Origin: Planctomycetota bacterium
Lineage (GTDB): Bacteria; Planctomycetota; Planctomycetia; Gemmatales; Gemmataceae
Assembly: GCA_018970845.1 (NCBI GenBank)
Contig: JAGWVO010000066.1
Coordinates: 1 to 13,051, forward strand
Direction: 5' to 3'
Length of the DNA stretch: 13,051 bases
This document shows, one piece after another, positions 7,223 to 13,051 of the stretch (position 1 is the stretch's first letter; each line of letters starts with the position of its first letter). The notes beneath the pieces were generated by a model. The model did no database searches. It worked only from the letters and a program-made list of their open reading frames with translations, and was not told the DNA's origin. The translations under genes and the position numbers were made by a program.

Positions 7223-8313
7223 CAGCGCACGGGCTTTGCCGGGCCCGCCTCATTGAGCTTCTTGAAATAAATTTCGAGTGTTTCCCGGTATTTGGCCGGG
7301 GCCCGGGCCGCGAGGTCGCGCATGGCCTGGGCGCGCTCACGGTCGGGAAGCTTGCCCCAGACCTCGGCGATTTCAACGGCTTTCTTGCCGTCGACATCTC
7401 CCTTGCCGCCACCCTGTCCGCCGATGCTGTCCTGCTGCGGGCTGGAAGGCTGCACCGTGTTTCCGGGCTGCCCTTCCTGCTGGCCGCCGTTGGGGCAATT
7501 GCCGCCATTGCTGCCGGACTGGTTCTTTTGCTGGTTCTCCAGTTCCTTGATCATCTCGTCGAGGCGAAGGACAACCTCCTTCTGGATCTTCTGGGTTTGC
7601 TTTCCGCCGCGGAGGTTGTCGAGCCTGCGGGTGATCTGTTCCATCTTGCGGGAGACCCAGCCAAGGTCCTTGTCGCGCCAGGTCTGCACATCGAGCGCCA
7701 TCAGCGAGCCCAGGGCCCGGTATCGCTCGGGCAATTCGGGCATGTCGCCCAGCAGCCTTTCGAGGGTCGCGGATGCCTCCGCCTTCATCACCAACGCATG
7801 CTCCGAGACGGCCCGATGGAACAAATAGGTTGCGGGATCGGCCACCTGTTCGGGCTTGAAAGGCTTGAGGGCCTCCAGCGCGTCCTCGTGGATGCGGCGG
7901 TTGGAAAGGGCCCGGGCGTAGGCGACGGCCACATTGGCGCGAGCGGCCAAGGGCACCTTCTCATCCTTGAGCCAAGCGGGCTGGGCTGAGGGAGCCGGTC
8001 CGTTCCCCCTCGCCACGGCAAGCAGGCGCGCGGCCTCGGAATGGCCCAGAGCGATGGTGTCGGCGACCTCATCCGCCAGGATCCTGTCCTCGCGCCAAAG
8101 AGACTGCACCTTGGCCGGGTCGGGTTGCGTGCCGCCGATGCGGGCCAACTCCTCGGCCTTGGCCCGGGCCGCTGCGGCATCCTGGGCCTTGAGCACGCCG
8201 AACCCAAGGTCGGGCGCGGCCGGGATCACGAGCGGTCCGTTGTCGGCGGCCATCGCCCCCAAGGCGGCGCCCGCAAGCAATCCAAGCGCTTTTCCGGTCA
8301 TGAATCCACGCAT
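7222..8313 (-). CDS. Exported helical/coiled-coil protein with WGxLP tail
   Basis: The product has 363 residues from the ATG at 8313. I prefer this start to the one two codons upstream because GGGAGG sits 9 bases before it but only 3 before the other. MRGFMTGKALGLLAGAALGA-MAA is a signal peptide. Residues about 40-215 are alpha-helical and Ala-rich, compatible with TPR-like helical hairpins though no clear TPR motif is seen. About 220-262 is a coiled coil (MEQITRRLDNL, LRLDEMIKELENQQ). About 263-308 is a disordered Gln/Gly/Asn/Ser linker. The C-terminus (318-355) reads VWGKLPDRERAQAMRDL...YRETLEIYFKKL. From memory, this WGxLP...YR..xE.YF tail recurs in exported coiled-coil proteins of planctomycetes; its function is not established to my knowledge. 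The stop overlaps the NPCBM start by one base, and the preceding gene ends 19 bases upstream. No enzyme motif is present. Confidence 0.8.
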   Translation of the reverse strand: MRGFMTGKALGLLAGAALGAMAADNGPLVIPAAPDLGFGVLKAQDAAAARAKAEELARIGGTQPDPAKVQSLWREDRILADEVADTIALGHSEAARLLAVARGNGPAPSAQPAWLKDEKVPLAARANVAVAYARALSNRRIHEDALEALKPFKPEQVADPATYLFHRAVSEHALVMKAEASATLERLLGDMPELPERYRALGSLMALDVQTWRDKDLGWVSRKMEQITRRLDNLRGGKQTQKIQKEVVLRLDEMIKELENQQKNQSGSNGGNCPNGGQQEGQPGNTVQPSSPQQDSIGGQGGGKGDVDGKKAVEIAEVWGKLPDRERAQAMRDLAARAPAKYRETLEIYFKKLNEAGPAKPVR

Positions 8314-8332
8314 CGTCATGATCCTCCCGGTT

Positions 8333-10159
8333 TCATTGCCCCTTGTTTCGACCCAACGAAATGTCCCGAGCCACCTTCCCGATCTTGTCCTGCCGGCGGC
8401 CAAGGTCCCTGATCTCCTTGAGCACCTGCTCGGCCTGCGCCTTGGAGCGCGCGTCGGGCACGGCGGACGGATCCGGCGCCTGCTCGCCCTCAAACTTGCG
8501 CCCGTAGGATTCGGTCCGCTTGTTGATTTGCAGTTGCATCGACCGGATCATCTTCAACTCCGATATCTGGTCGATCAGGCGCTGGTCCTGCTGGCCCGGA
8601 TTCTGCTGGCCGGGTTGGCCGGGCATCGGCGGTTTCTTGTTCTTGTTGTCCTGCTGGGCCTTTTTCAGGCTCTCGATCATTTCACGCAGGGTTGCGATGA
8701 TATCATCCTCGATCCGCACGGTTTCCTCGCCGACATCGGCAAGCTTGAGGCGATCGCGGACATTCGACATGTCATCCCCCACCTGCCGGAAAACCTCGGC
8801 GAAGGCAACAGCCGATCCTTCCGACTCGATCAGCCTCAGGGCATCGGCGGCCTTGCGGACAATCTGGGCCTCGCGGTCGTGCCATTCGAGGGCCTTCTGC
8901 TCGTGCACGCGGTCGGGTTTCTTGTCGGGCCGGGCCATCACCGAAGCCTGGAGTTCAGCGGTGCCGGCCCTCACCTCCATCTGGAGCCTGAGCATTTCAA
9001 CGCACCTGGCCTGCAACTGGACCAGCACGCGGTCGATTTCCTCCTCGCGCAATTGCTTGAGCAGTTCCTCGAGCTTTTTCTGGGCTTCCTTCAGCTTGTC
9101 GAGGGCATCGCCCTGCTTTTCAGAAGCGGCTTTCTTTTCATCCTTGGCGATCTTTTTTTCCGACTCCTTCTGGAATTCGGTCGCCTCCTGAATGCGCTTG
9201 CGGGCTTGGTCTTTTTCCTGGGGCAACGGCTGCTGGGATGAATCAGCTGACTCATCGCCACCGGAATCCTTGTTCATGCCGTCCTGGGATTGCCCGTCCT
9301 TGCCCATTCCGTCCTTGCCATCCTTGCCTTTACCGTCCTTGGGGTCGCCGTCCTTTCCTTTGCCGTCCTTGCCCATTCCATCCTTGCCATCCTTGCCTTT
9401 GCCGTCCTTGGGGTCGCCGTCCTTGCCCATTCCATCCTTGCCATCCTTGCCTTTGCCGTCCTTGGGGTCGCCATCCTTTCCTTTGCCGTCCTTGCCCATT
9501 CCATCCTTGCCTTTACCGTCTTTGGGGTCGCCGTCCTTTGAGGAGCTCTTTTTTCCTTCGATCAGATTCTTGAGTTCCCGGGTCTCCTGAGTCACCTTGG
9601 CCTGCGCCTTTTCGAGTTCCTCCTTGCTCATGCGCCCCTGTTCGGTGTTGCCGCGCACGCGCTCCTGCTTGCCGATGACATCTTTCAGTTTTTCAAGCAC
9701 CTTTTTCGCTTCCTCGCGCTGCCGACGCAGTTCGGCTTCGGGGTCGCGATTGAGGGCGTCGATCAGCCGCGCCAGGTCCTCGGCGAGATCCTTGTTGCGA
9801 TCGACGAGACCTTGCAGCTTGTCGGTGCTCTTGAACAACTCCTGCTTGCGGAGGTCCTGCAGGATGTTCTCGAACTTGGAGTCGGTTGATTTTTCCTCGA
9901 TCAGCTTCAGGGCCTCTCGAATGGAGGCGACGCGAAGCTTGTCATCGGGCTTGCCCGACTTTTCCAACCGTTGCTCAAGCAGCTTCAAGGCAAGCTTGAA
10001 TTCCTGGAATTCCCGTTGAAGGCGAGCCTGGGTTCCGGCTGATTCGCCGGAGACGGAACCGCCTTGCGCGGGCTGAGGCGGCTTGGATTGGCTCAATGCC
10101 GGCAAAACGAGGAGTCCGGCGACCAGAAGCACCATCAACCCCAACCCGGTCCGGCGCAT
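8333..10159 (-). CDS. Large exported coiled-coil protein with KDG-rich repeat
   Basis: The product has 608 residues. The start at 10159 is chosen over the longer frame to 10252 because AAGGAG lies 7-8 bases upstream and MRRTGLGLMVLLVAGLLVLP-ALSQS is a clean signal peptide. Charged heptad-rich helices fill residues about 45-205 and 315-410, with more helix at about 410-525. Between the first two lies a polyampholyte repeat (about 208-290) of KDG, DPKDG, KGKDG and GMGKDG elements. A Pro/Gln/Gly segment (PGQPGQQNPGQQDQ, about 531-545) precedes the helical C-terminus. No catalytic or nucleotide-binding motif is visible. It is the first gene of the six-gene run and shares coiled-coil character with the next gene, so the two may form a structural complex in the periplasm. 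No named family is recognised; the coiled-coil composition could produce misleading database hits to myosin-like proteins. Confidence 0.82.
   Translation of the reverse strand: MRRTGLGLMVLLVAGLLVLPALSQSKPPQPAQGGSVSGESAGTQARLQREFQEFKLALKLLEQRLEKSGKPDDKLRVASIREALKLIEEKSTDSKFENILQDLRKQELFKSTDKLQGLVDRNKDLAEDLARLIDALNRDPEAELRRQREEAKKVLEKLKDVIGKQERVRGNTEQGRMSKEELEKAQAKVTQETRELKNLIEGKKSSSKDGDPKDGKGKDGMGKDGKGKDGDPKDGKGKDGKDGMGKDGDPKDGKGKDGKDGMGKDGKGKDGDPKDGKGKDGKDGMGKDGQSQDGMNKDSGGDESADSSQQPLPQEKDQARKRIQEATEFQKESEKKIAKDEKKAASEKQGDALDKLKEAQKKLEELLKQLREEEIDRVLVQLQARCVEMLRLQMEVRAGTAELQASVMARPDKKPDRVHEQKALEWHDREAQIVRKAADALRLIESEGSAVAFAEVFRQVGDDMSNVRDRLKLADVGEETVRIEDDIIATLREMIESLKKAQQDNKNKKPPMPGQPGQQNPGQQDQRLIDQISELKMIRSMQLQINKRTESYGRKFEGEQAPDPSAVPDARSKAQAEQVLKEIRDLGRRQDKIGKVARDISLGRNKGQ
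9300..9536. repeat. In-frame tandem repeat encoding KDG-rich polyampholyte
   Basis: On the plus strand, four copies start with TTGCCCATTCC at 9300, 9369, 9423 and 9492, with lengths of 69, 54, 69 and 45 bases. Each is a mosaic of 15- and 9-base blocks: TTGCCCATTCCRTCC, TTGCCATCC, TTGCCTTTRCCGTCC, TTGGGGTCGCCRTCC and an optional TTTCCTTTGCCGTCC. All unit lengths are multiples of three, so the reading frame of the coiled-coil protein is kept. The last copy lacks the 9-base block. The near-identity of copies points to recent slippage or unequal recombination. Confidence 0.9.
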
Positions 10160-10310
10160 CGTCCCACTCCTTGCTTGATCCAATCGGACGGAGTTCGCCT
10201 CCCTCACCCCATGACATCCAGACGAATCAGGAGAATCAGGGGACTGAATCACATCTCATGCTAACGCACGGCTTTCAATTCATCGACCCTTTCCACGAAG
10301 TTCTCATGAA

Positions 10311-10340
10311 GAAAACCTCCCCTTGGGCGGTAGGGGAGGT
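10311..10340 (-). terminator. Rho-independent terminator downstream of ndk
   Basis: ACCTCCCCT (10315-10323) pairs with AGGGGAGGT (10332-10340) around an 8-base loop, a perfect 9-base stem. Read on the minus strand it starts about 21 bases past the ndk stop and is followed by TTTTC, a short T tract. The plus-strand side also has an AT-rich tail (TTAATTTTTAA at 10350-10360), but no plus-strand gene ends here. It separates the DUF1080-ndk pair from the six-gene run that begins at 10159. Confidence 0.7.
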
Positions 10341-10361
10341 CAATCATCATTAATTTTTAAT

Positions 10362-10811
10362 TTAACCGGCCACCCATGAGCTATCCGTTGGATTCCATGA
10401 GGTCAGTTCCTCCGGCTTGAACCACAACGCGATTTCAGCCTTGGCGTTTTCAACGCTGTCCGAGCCATGGACAAGGTTGTTCTGGATGCTGATGGCATAG
10501 TCGCCGCGAATCGTTCCCGGGGGTGATTTCACCCCGTCGGTGAGGCCCATGAGGCCTCGCACGGCCGCGACAGCCTCGCGCCCTTCCAACGCGATCGCCA
10601 CGGTGGGGCCCGAGGTGAGGAAACTGATCAGGCTCTGGTAAAACGGCCTCGCCGCATGCACGGCGTAGTGCTTTTCCGCCAGTTCCTTGGACGCTTGCAG
10701 CATCTTGAGCCCGACGATGGTCAGGCCCTTGCGCTCAAAACGGGAGATGAGTTCCCCGGCAAGCCGGCGGTGAACCGCGTCGGGCTTGAGCAGGACTAGG
10801 GTGCGTTCCAT
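10362..10811 (-). CDS. ndk: Nucleoside diphosphate kinase
   Basis: The product has 149 residues, near the usual 140-150 of the family. It transfers the gamma phosphate of ATP to NDPs through a phosphohistidine, in the cytoplasm, balancing NTP and dNTP pools. The sequence opens with ERTLVLLKPDAV and has the active-site block NNLVHGSDS with the phosphorylated His at 115. Other canonical active-site residues are present: K9, Y49, R85, T91, R102 and N112. GDYAIS and the ending WFKPEEL are also typical. An AAGGAG 9 bases before the ATG overlaps the stop of the DUF1080 gene, which ends 13 bases upstream, so the two are probably co-transcribed. A terminator hairpin follows. The gene looks complete and ordinary. 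Confidence 0.97.
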   Translation of the reverse strand: MERTLVLLKPDAVHRRLAGELISRFERKGLTIVGLKMLQASKELAEKHYAVHAARPFYQSLISFLTSGPTVAIALEGREAVAAVRGLMGLTDGVKSPPGTIRGDYAISIQNNLVHGSDSVENAKAEIALWFKPEELTSWNPTDSSWVAG

Positions 10812-10824
10812 CGAAAATTTCTCC

Positions 10825-11547
10825 TTACTTCTTCAGCAGCCAGATGTTCCGGTACTGCACCGGGTTTCCATGATCCTGCAGCAACAGGGGGCCCGGAGTC
10901 GAGGGATCTCCACCCAGGCCCGAGGTGGTGTTGTCCTTGGTGATGGTGACATTTTCATGGATTTTCACGCCGTTGAGGGTTACCGAGATGACGCCGGGCT
11001 TGGACTTCTTTCCCCCCTCGAAGACCGGGGGAGTGAAATCGATGTCATAGGCCTGCCAGGTCAAGGGAGCCTTGCAGGCATTGGTTTTGGGCTTGGCGAT
11101 CCCGTAAATGCCCCCGCAATCACCTTCTCCCGGTTTTTCAATCCCGTAGCTGTCGAGAACCTGCACCTCGTAACGGCCCTGCAGGTAAACCCCGCTGTTG
11201 CCCCGGCCCTGGCCCTTGCTGCCGGGCATCCAAGGCGTGCGGAATTCGACATGCAACCGGACCGGGCTATCGATCAGGTGCTTGCTGAGCAGGTCGCTGG
11301 TGCCGGGAACCACTTCCACGGCGCCTCCGGAAGCCAGTTTCCAGGCCGCGGCCTTGCCGCCGTTCCTGTGGGTCCATCCATCGAGCGACTTGCCGTCAAG
11401 CAGAACGATGGCCCCCGCGGGCGCGGGCGTGGAAGGGGTGTCGATCCCATCCTCGGGCTTGGCCAGTTTCAGGCCTTCCGGCTTGGCGGGAAACGGATCT
11501 GCGCCAGGGCACAACAGCGAGACGGCAACGCACAGGGAGGGCAACAT
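10825..11547 (-). CDS. Exported DUF1080 family protein (3-keto-disaccharide hydrolase-like)
   Basis: The product has 240 residues from the ATG at 11547. This start is preferred to the upstream in-frame one at 11649 because a GGAG lies 8 bases before it and MLPSLCVAVSLLCPGADPF is a signal peptide. The DUF1080 (LamG/concanavalin-like jelly-roll) domain runs from about 45 to 240, with characteristic segments LLDGKSLDGW, RGNSGVYLQGRYEVQVLDS (115-133), CGGIYGIAKPK (144-154), WQAYDIDFTPPVF (164-176) and a final LLLQDHGNPVQYRNIWL. Some members hydrolyse 3-keto-glycosides; planctomycetes carry many copies, mostly uncharacterised, so the substrate is unknown. It is probably periplasmic. It lies 13 bases upstream of ndk on the same strand, and its 5' end faces the divergent VTC gene. 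Confidence 0.9.
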   Translation of the reverse strand: MLPSLCVAVSLLCPGADPFPAKPEGLKLAKPEDGIDTPSTPAPAGAIVLLDGKSLDGWTHRNGGKAAAWKLASGGAVEVVPGTSDLLSKHLIDSPVRLHVEFRTPWMPGSKGQGRGNSGVYLQGRYEVQVLDSYGIEKPGEGDCGGIYGIAKPKTNACKAPLTWQAYDIDFTPPVFEGGKKSKPGVISVTLNGVKIHENVTITKDNTTSGLGGDPSTPGPLLLQDHGNPVQYRNIWLLKK

Positions 11548-11654
11548 ATGACAAACTCCGTTCAAAAAGGGCAGGGATCCTTGGGAAAATCTATGTCCAT
11601 CCAGCCCGATGGCCCATGCCGCTTCATTGAAAAGGGCGTAAAAAAACATTCATC

Positions 11655-12515
11655 ATGCGGGAAATTGCATATTGCGGGACCATGGGCGGTGACGCCATGC
11701 TTGGGTGCATCATGGATGAATCGCCCGACCGCGAGAAGGTGCCAGTTCTCCCCGAGCGCCAGACGGAACACCGGCCGGCCACGGCGTTGTTCGCCCCCCT
11801 TTCACTTGCGGAACTGGATGCCGAGGGATTGCTCATCCGCCATGACACCAAGTTCCTGATCGCCGAGCCGCGCCTGCCGGGATTGCTCTCGAGCTTGGCG
11901 CCTTTCTGCCGGATTCTCGATATCGCGGGAAGAAGGTCCTTCGGTTACGACAGCCTCTATCTCGACACGCCCCGGCGCGACCTGTTCCGCGCCCATCACC
12001 AAGGCAAGGTCCGCCGTCTCAAGGCCAGGTGGCGGGTGTACCGCGACACCGGGGCCTGCTTTTTCGAGGTGAAGAACAAGGTTTCGCCGGAAACAACCGT
12101 CAAGAAACGGACGGAGGCGCCCGGCGGACCCACCTTGGAACTGGCGCCCGCCCACAGGGCCATGCTCGGGAACCTTTCAGGAATGAGCCTCGAACCGGTC
12201 CTTTGGGTCCGCTACGACAGGATGACCCTGGTTTCGACGGACCATTCCGTGAAGTTCACCATCGACACCGGTTTGGAGTTCCTCGGACGGGGTACGGTTC
12301 ATTCGGTTCCCGGCCTGGTGGTCGCCGAGGCCAAGACACGAAGCCCGAGGCCCCGGGGGCCGGTGGGTGAAATCCTTGCCGGGATGCACGCCCGGCCGGA
12401 GCGGTTCAGCAAGTATTGCGCCGGCGCCATCGCCTTGGGCGAGCATCACAGCCATTTCCTGCGCCCCGCCTGGCGCCACGCCGAAAGGATATCGCTCCAT
12501 GCCCGTGCCGGTTGA
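11655..12515 (+). CDS. VTC-domain protein (polyphosphate polymerase type)
   Basis: The product has 286 residues from the first ATG after an in-frame TGA at 11628. Later ATGs at 11682, 11697 and 11712 are possible and none has a strong Shine-Dalgarno site. The first 20 codons have unusual codon use, so the true start may be 11697 or 11712. Residues about 50-265 carry the tunnel-like VTC fold signatures: IRHDTKF (61-67), YDSLYLDTP (98-106), basic RLKARWRVYR (121-130), FFEVKNK (136-142), VKKRTE (149-154), WVRYDRM (184-190), VVAEAKTRS (222-230) and FSKYCAG (251-257). In eukaryotic Vtc4 the matching basic and acidic residues bind and polymerise ATP-derived phosphate. It is probably cytosolic and works with the DUF4956 membrane protein encoded next, with which it overlaps by 17 bases. 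Activity itself is inferred from family. Confidence 0.88.
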   Translation: MREIAYCGTMGGDAMLGCIMDESPDREKVPVLPERQTEHRPATALFAPLSLAELDAEGLLIRHDTKFLIAEPRLPGLLSSLAPFCRILDIAGRRSFGYDSLYLDTPRRDLFRAHHQGKVRRLKARWRVYRDTGACFFEVKNKVSPETTVKKRTEAPGGPTLELAPAHRAMLGNLSGMSLEPVLWVRYDRMTLVSTDHSVKFTIDTGLEFLGRGTVHSVPGLVVAEAKTRSPRPRGPVGEILAGMHARPERFSKYCAGAIALGEHHSHFLRPAWRHAERISLHARAG

Positions 12516-13051
12516 TCCGATCCTGGTCGCGCAACAGGCCCATGCGGCCATTTTTCTCGCGCGCATCGCGGCTGATGCCTTATCCGTCTTCGTGCTCGTG
12601 CGGCTGCTTTATTACCCGAGGCACAGGAACAAGGATTTTGTTTTCTCGTTCAGCCTGTTCAACGCCATCAATTTCCTGATCTGCCACCTGCTGGGAAACA
12701 ACACCATTGAGGTAGGCTTCGCCTTTGGGTTGTTCGCCATCTTCAGCATCCTTCGATACCGCACCGTGGCGGTGCCGATCCGCGAGATGGCCTACCTGCT
12801 GGTATCGGTCACGCTGGGACTCATCAACGCGCTGACCTCGCTACCCTCGGGCTGGATTGAGCTGGTGGTGGCTGACGCCGGCCTGCTCGCCCTGGTGGCG
12901 ATCCTCGACCGCGACGGCACCCTGCCCCACGAGAACGCCATCGTCATCCTTTACGACAAGCCGGAACTTCTCGTGCCCGCCCGGAACGAGGAGCTTCTGG
13001 CCGACCTTCGCCAGCGAACGGGCTTGCAGGTGCATCGGGCGCAGGTGGACC
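12499..13051 (+). CDS. DUF4956 membrane protein, partial (C-terminus beyond right edge)
   Basis: 184 codons are visible with no stop before the window ends. The ATG at 12499 lies inside the end of the VTC gene in another frame; AAAGGAT about 8-9 bases upstream serves as ribosome-binding site. Hydrophobic segments at about 14-38, 48-66, 72-86, 97-115 and 118-137 give a polytopic membrane protein. The core FAFGLFAIFSILRYRT...IREMAYLLVSVTLGLINAL is the DUF4956 signature, recognised from memory. A soluble alpha/beta region starts at about residue 145 (AIVILYDKPELL). DUF4956 proteins are commonly encoded beside VTC-domain proteins, often also near CotH-like kinases, which suggests a membrane partner for polyphosphate synthesis or transfer; the molecular role is not established. 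Translational coupling to the VTC gene is likely from the overlap. Confidence 0.88.
   Translation, partial: MPVPVDPILVAQQAHAAIFLARIAADALSVFVLVRLLYYPRHRNKDFVFSFSLFNAINFLICHLLGNNTIEVGFAFGLFAIFSILRYRTVAVPIREMAYLLVSVTLGLINALTSLPSGWIELVVADAGLLALVAILDRDGTLPHENAIVILYDKPELLVPARNEELLADLRQRTGLQVHRAQVD

Noticed and set aside
6180..7508. 442-codon minus-strand frame over the NPCBM gene
   Set aside because: It is Arg/Pro-rich without domains, while the alternative frame has a signal peptide, NPCBM signatures and coupled start.
9300..9536. Possible CRISPR-like array
   Set aside because: Repeat units adjoin without unique spacers, lengths are multiples of three, and the array lies in frame inside a coding gene.
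9290..9538. Collagen-like Gly-X-Y domain
   Set aside because: Glycine does not recur strictly every third residue and proline is sparse, so a collagen triple helix is not supported.
9290..9541. Hydrophobic repeated plus-strand frame (LAHSILAILAF units) resembling a membrane protein
   Set aside because: It is the antisense reading of the KDG repeat. The periodic hydrophobicity is a by-product of complementing Lys/Asp/Gly codons.
10160..10361. Promoter for the six-gene run (TTGAAA on the minus strand at 10273-10278)
   Set aside because: A -35-like hexamer exists, but no acceptable -10 box lies 16-18 bases downstream, so I do not call a promoter. Apart from the ndk terminator I see nothing else in this gap.

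Overview
The window is GC-rich and gene-dense and reads as a planctomycete chromosome fragment, probably Gemmata-like. The basis is the combination of a DUF1080 (3-keto-disaccharide hydrolase) protein, an NPCBM-domain protein, several trypsin/PDZ paralogues in a row, exported coiled-coil proteins ending in a WGxLP tail, and a lipoprotein with an HHCHFKC motif. This assignment comes from family recall, not from a search. I see no tRNA, rRNA, CRISPR array, insertion sequence or phage gene. No gene-free stretch exceeds 300 bases.

Layout. 1-318 (minus) is the N-terminal part of a small exported BON-like protein that runs off the left edge. 340-387 is a hairpin that looks like a terminator. 396-959 (minus) is a lipoprotein of unknown function. 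1112-10159 (minus) is a tight run of six genes whose products all carry export signals. In transcription order they are: a 608-residue coiled-coil protein with a KDG-rich polyampholyte repeat, a 363-residue coiled-coil protein, an NPCBM protein, a trypsin-like protease with PDZ domain and complete catalytic triad, a paralogue that lacks the catalytic serine, and a paralogue that lacks the whole triad and is fused to an alpha/beta-hydrolase domain that also seems to lack its nucleophile. Junctions range from a 16-base overlap through a 1-base TGATG overlap to about 20-base gaps, so co-expression is very likely.

10315-10340 is a hairpin that probably ends a separate minus-strand pair, DUF1080 then ndk (nucleoside diphosphate kinase, 10362-11547). 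Diverging from that pair on the plus strand are a VTC-domain protein (polyphosphate polymerase type) and, overlapping it by 17 bases, a DUF4956 membrane protein cut by the right edge. VTC plus DUF4956 is a recurring bacterial pairing.

The most interesting object is the six-gene run. It looks like an envelope or periplasmic system that pairs one apparently active HtrA-type protease with two catalytically degenerate relatives, a carbohydrate-binding-type protein and two long coiled-coil proteins. Its function is unknown, and the idea that the pseudoproteases act as regulators or scaffolds is inference.
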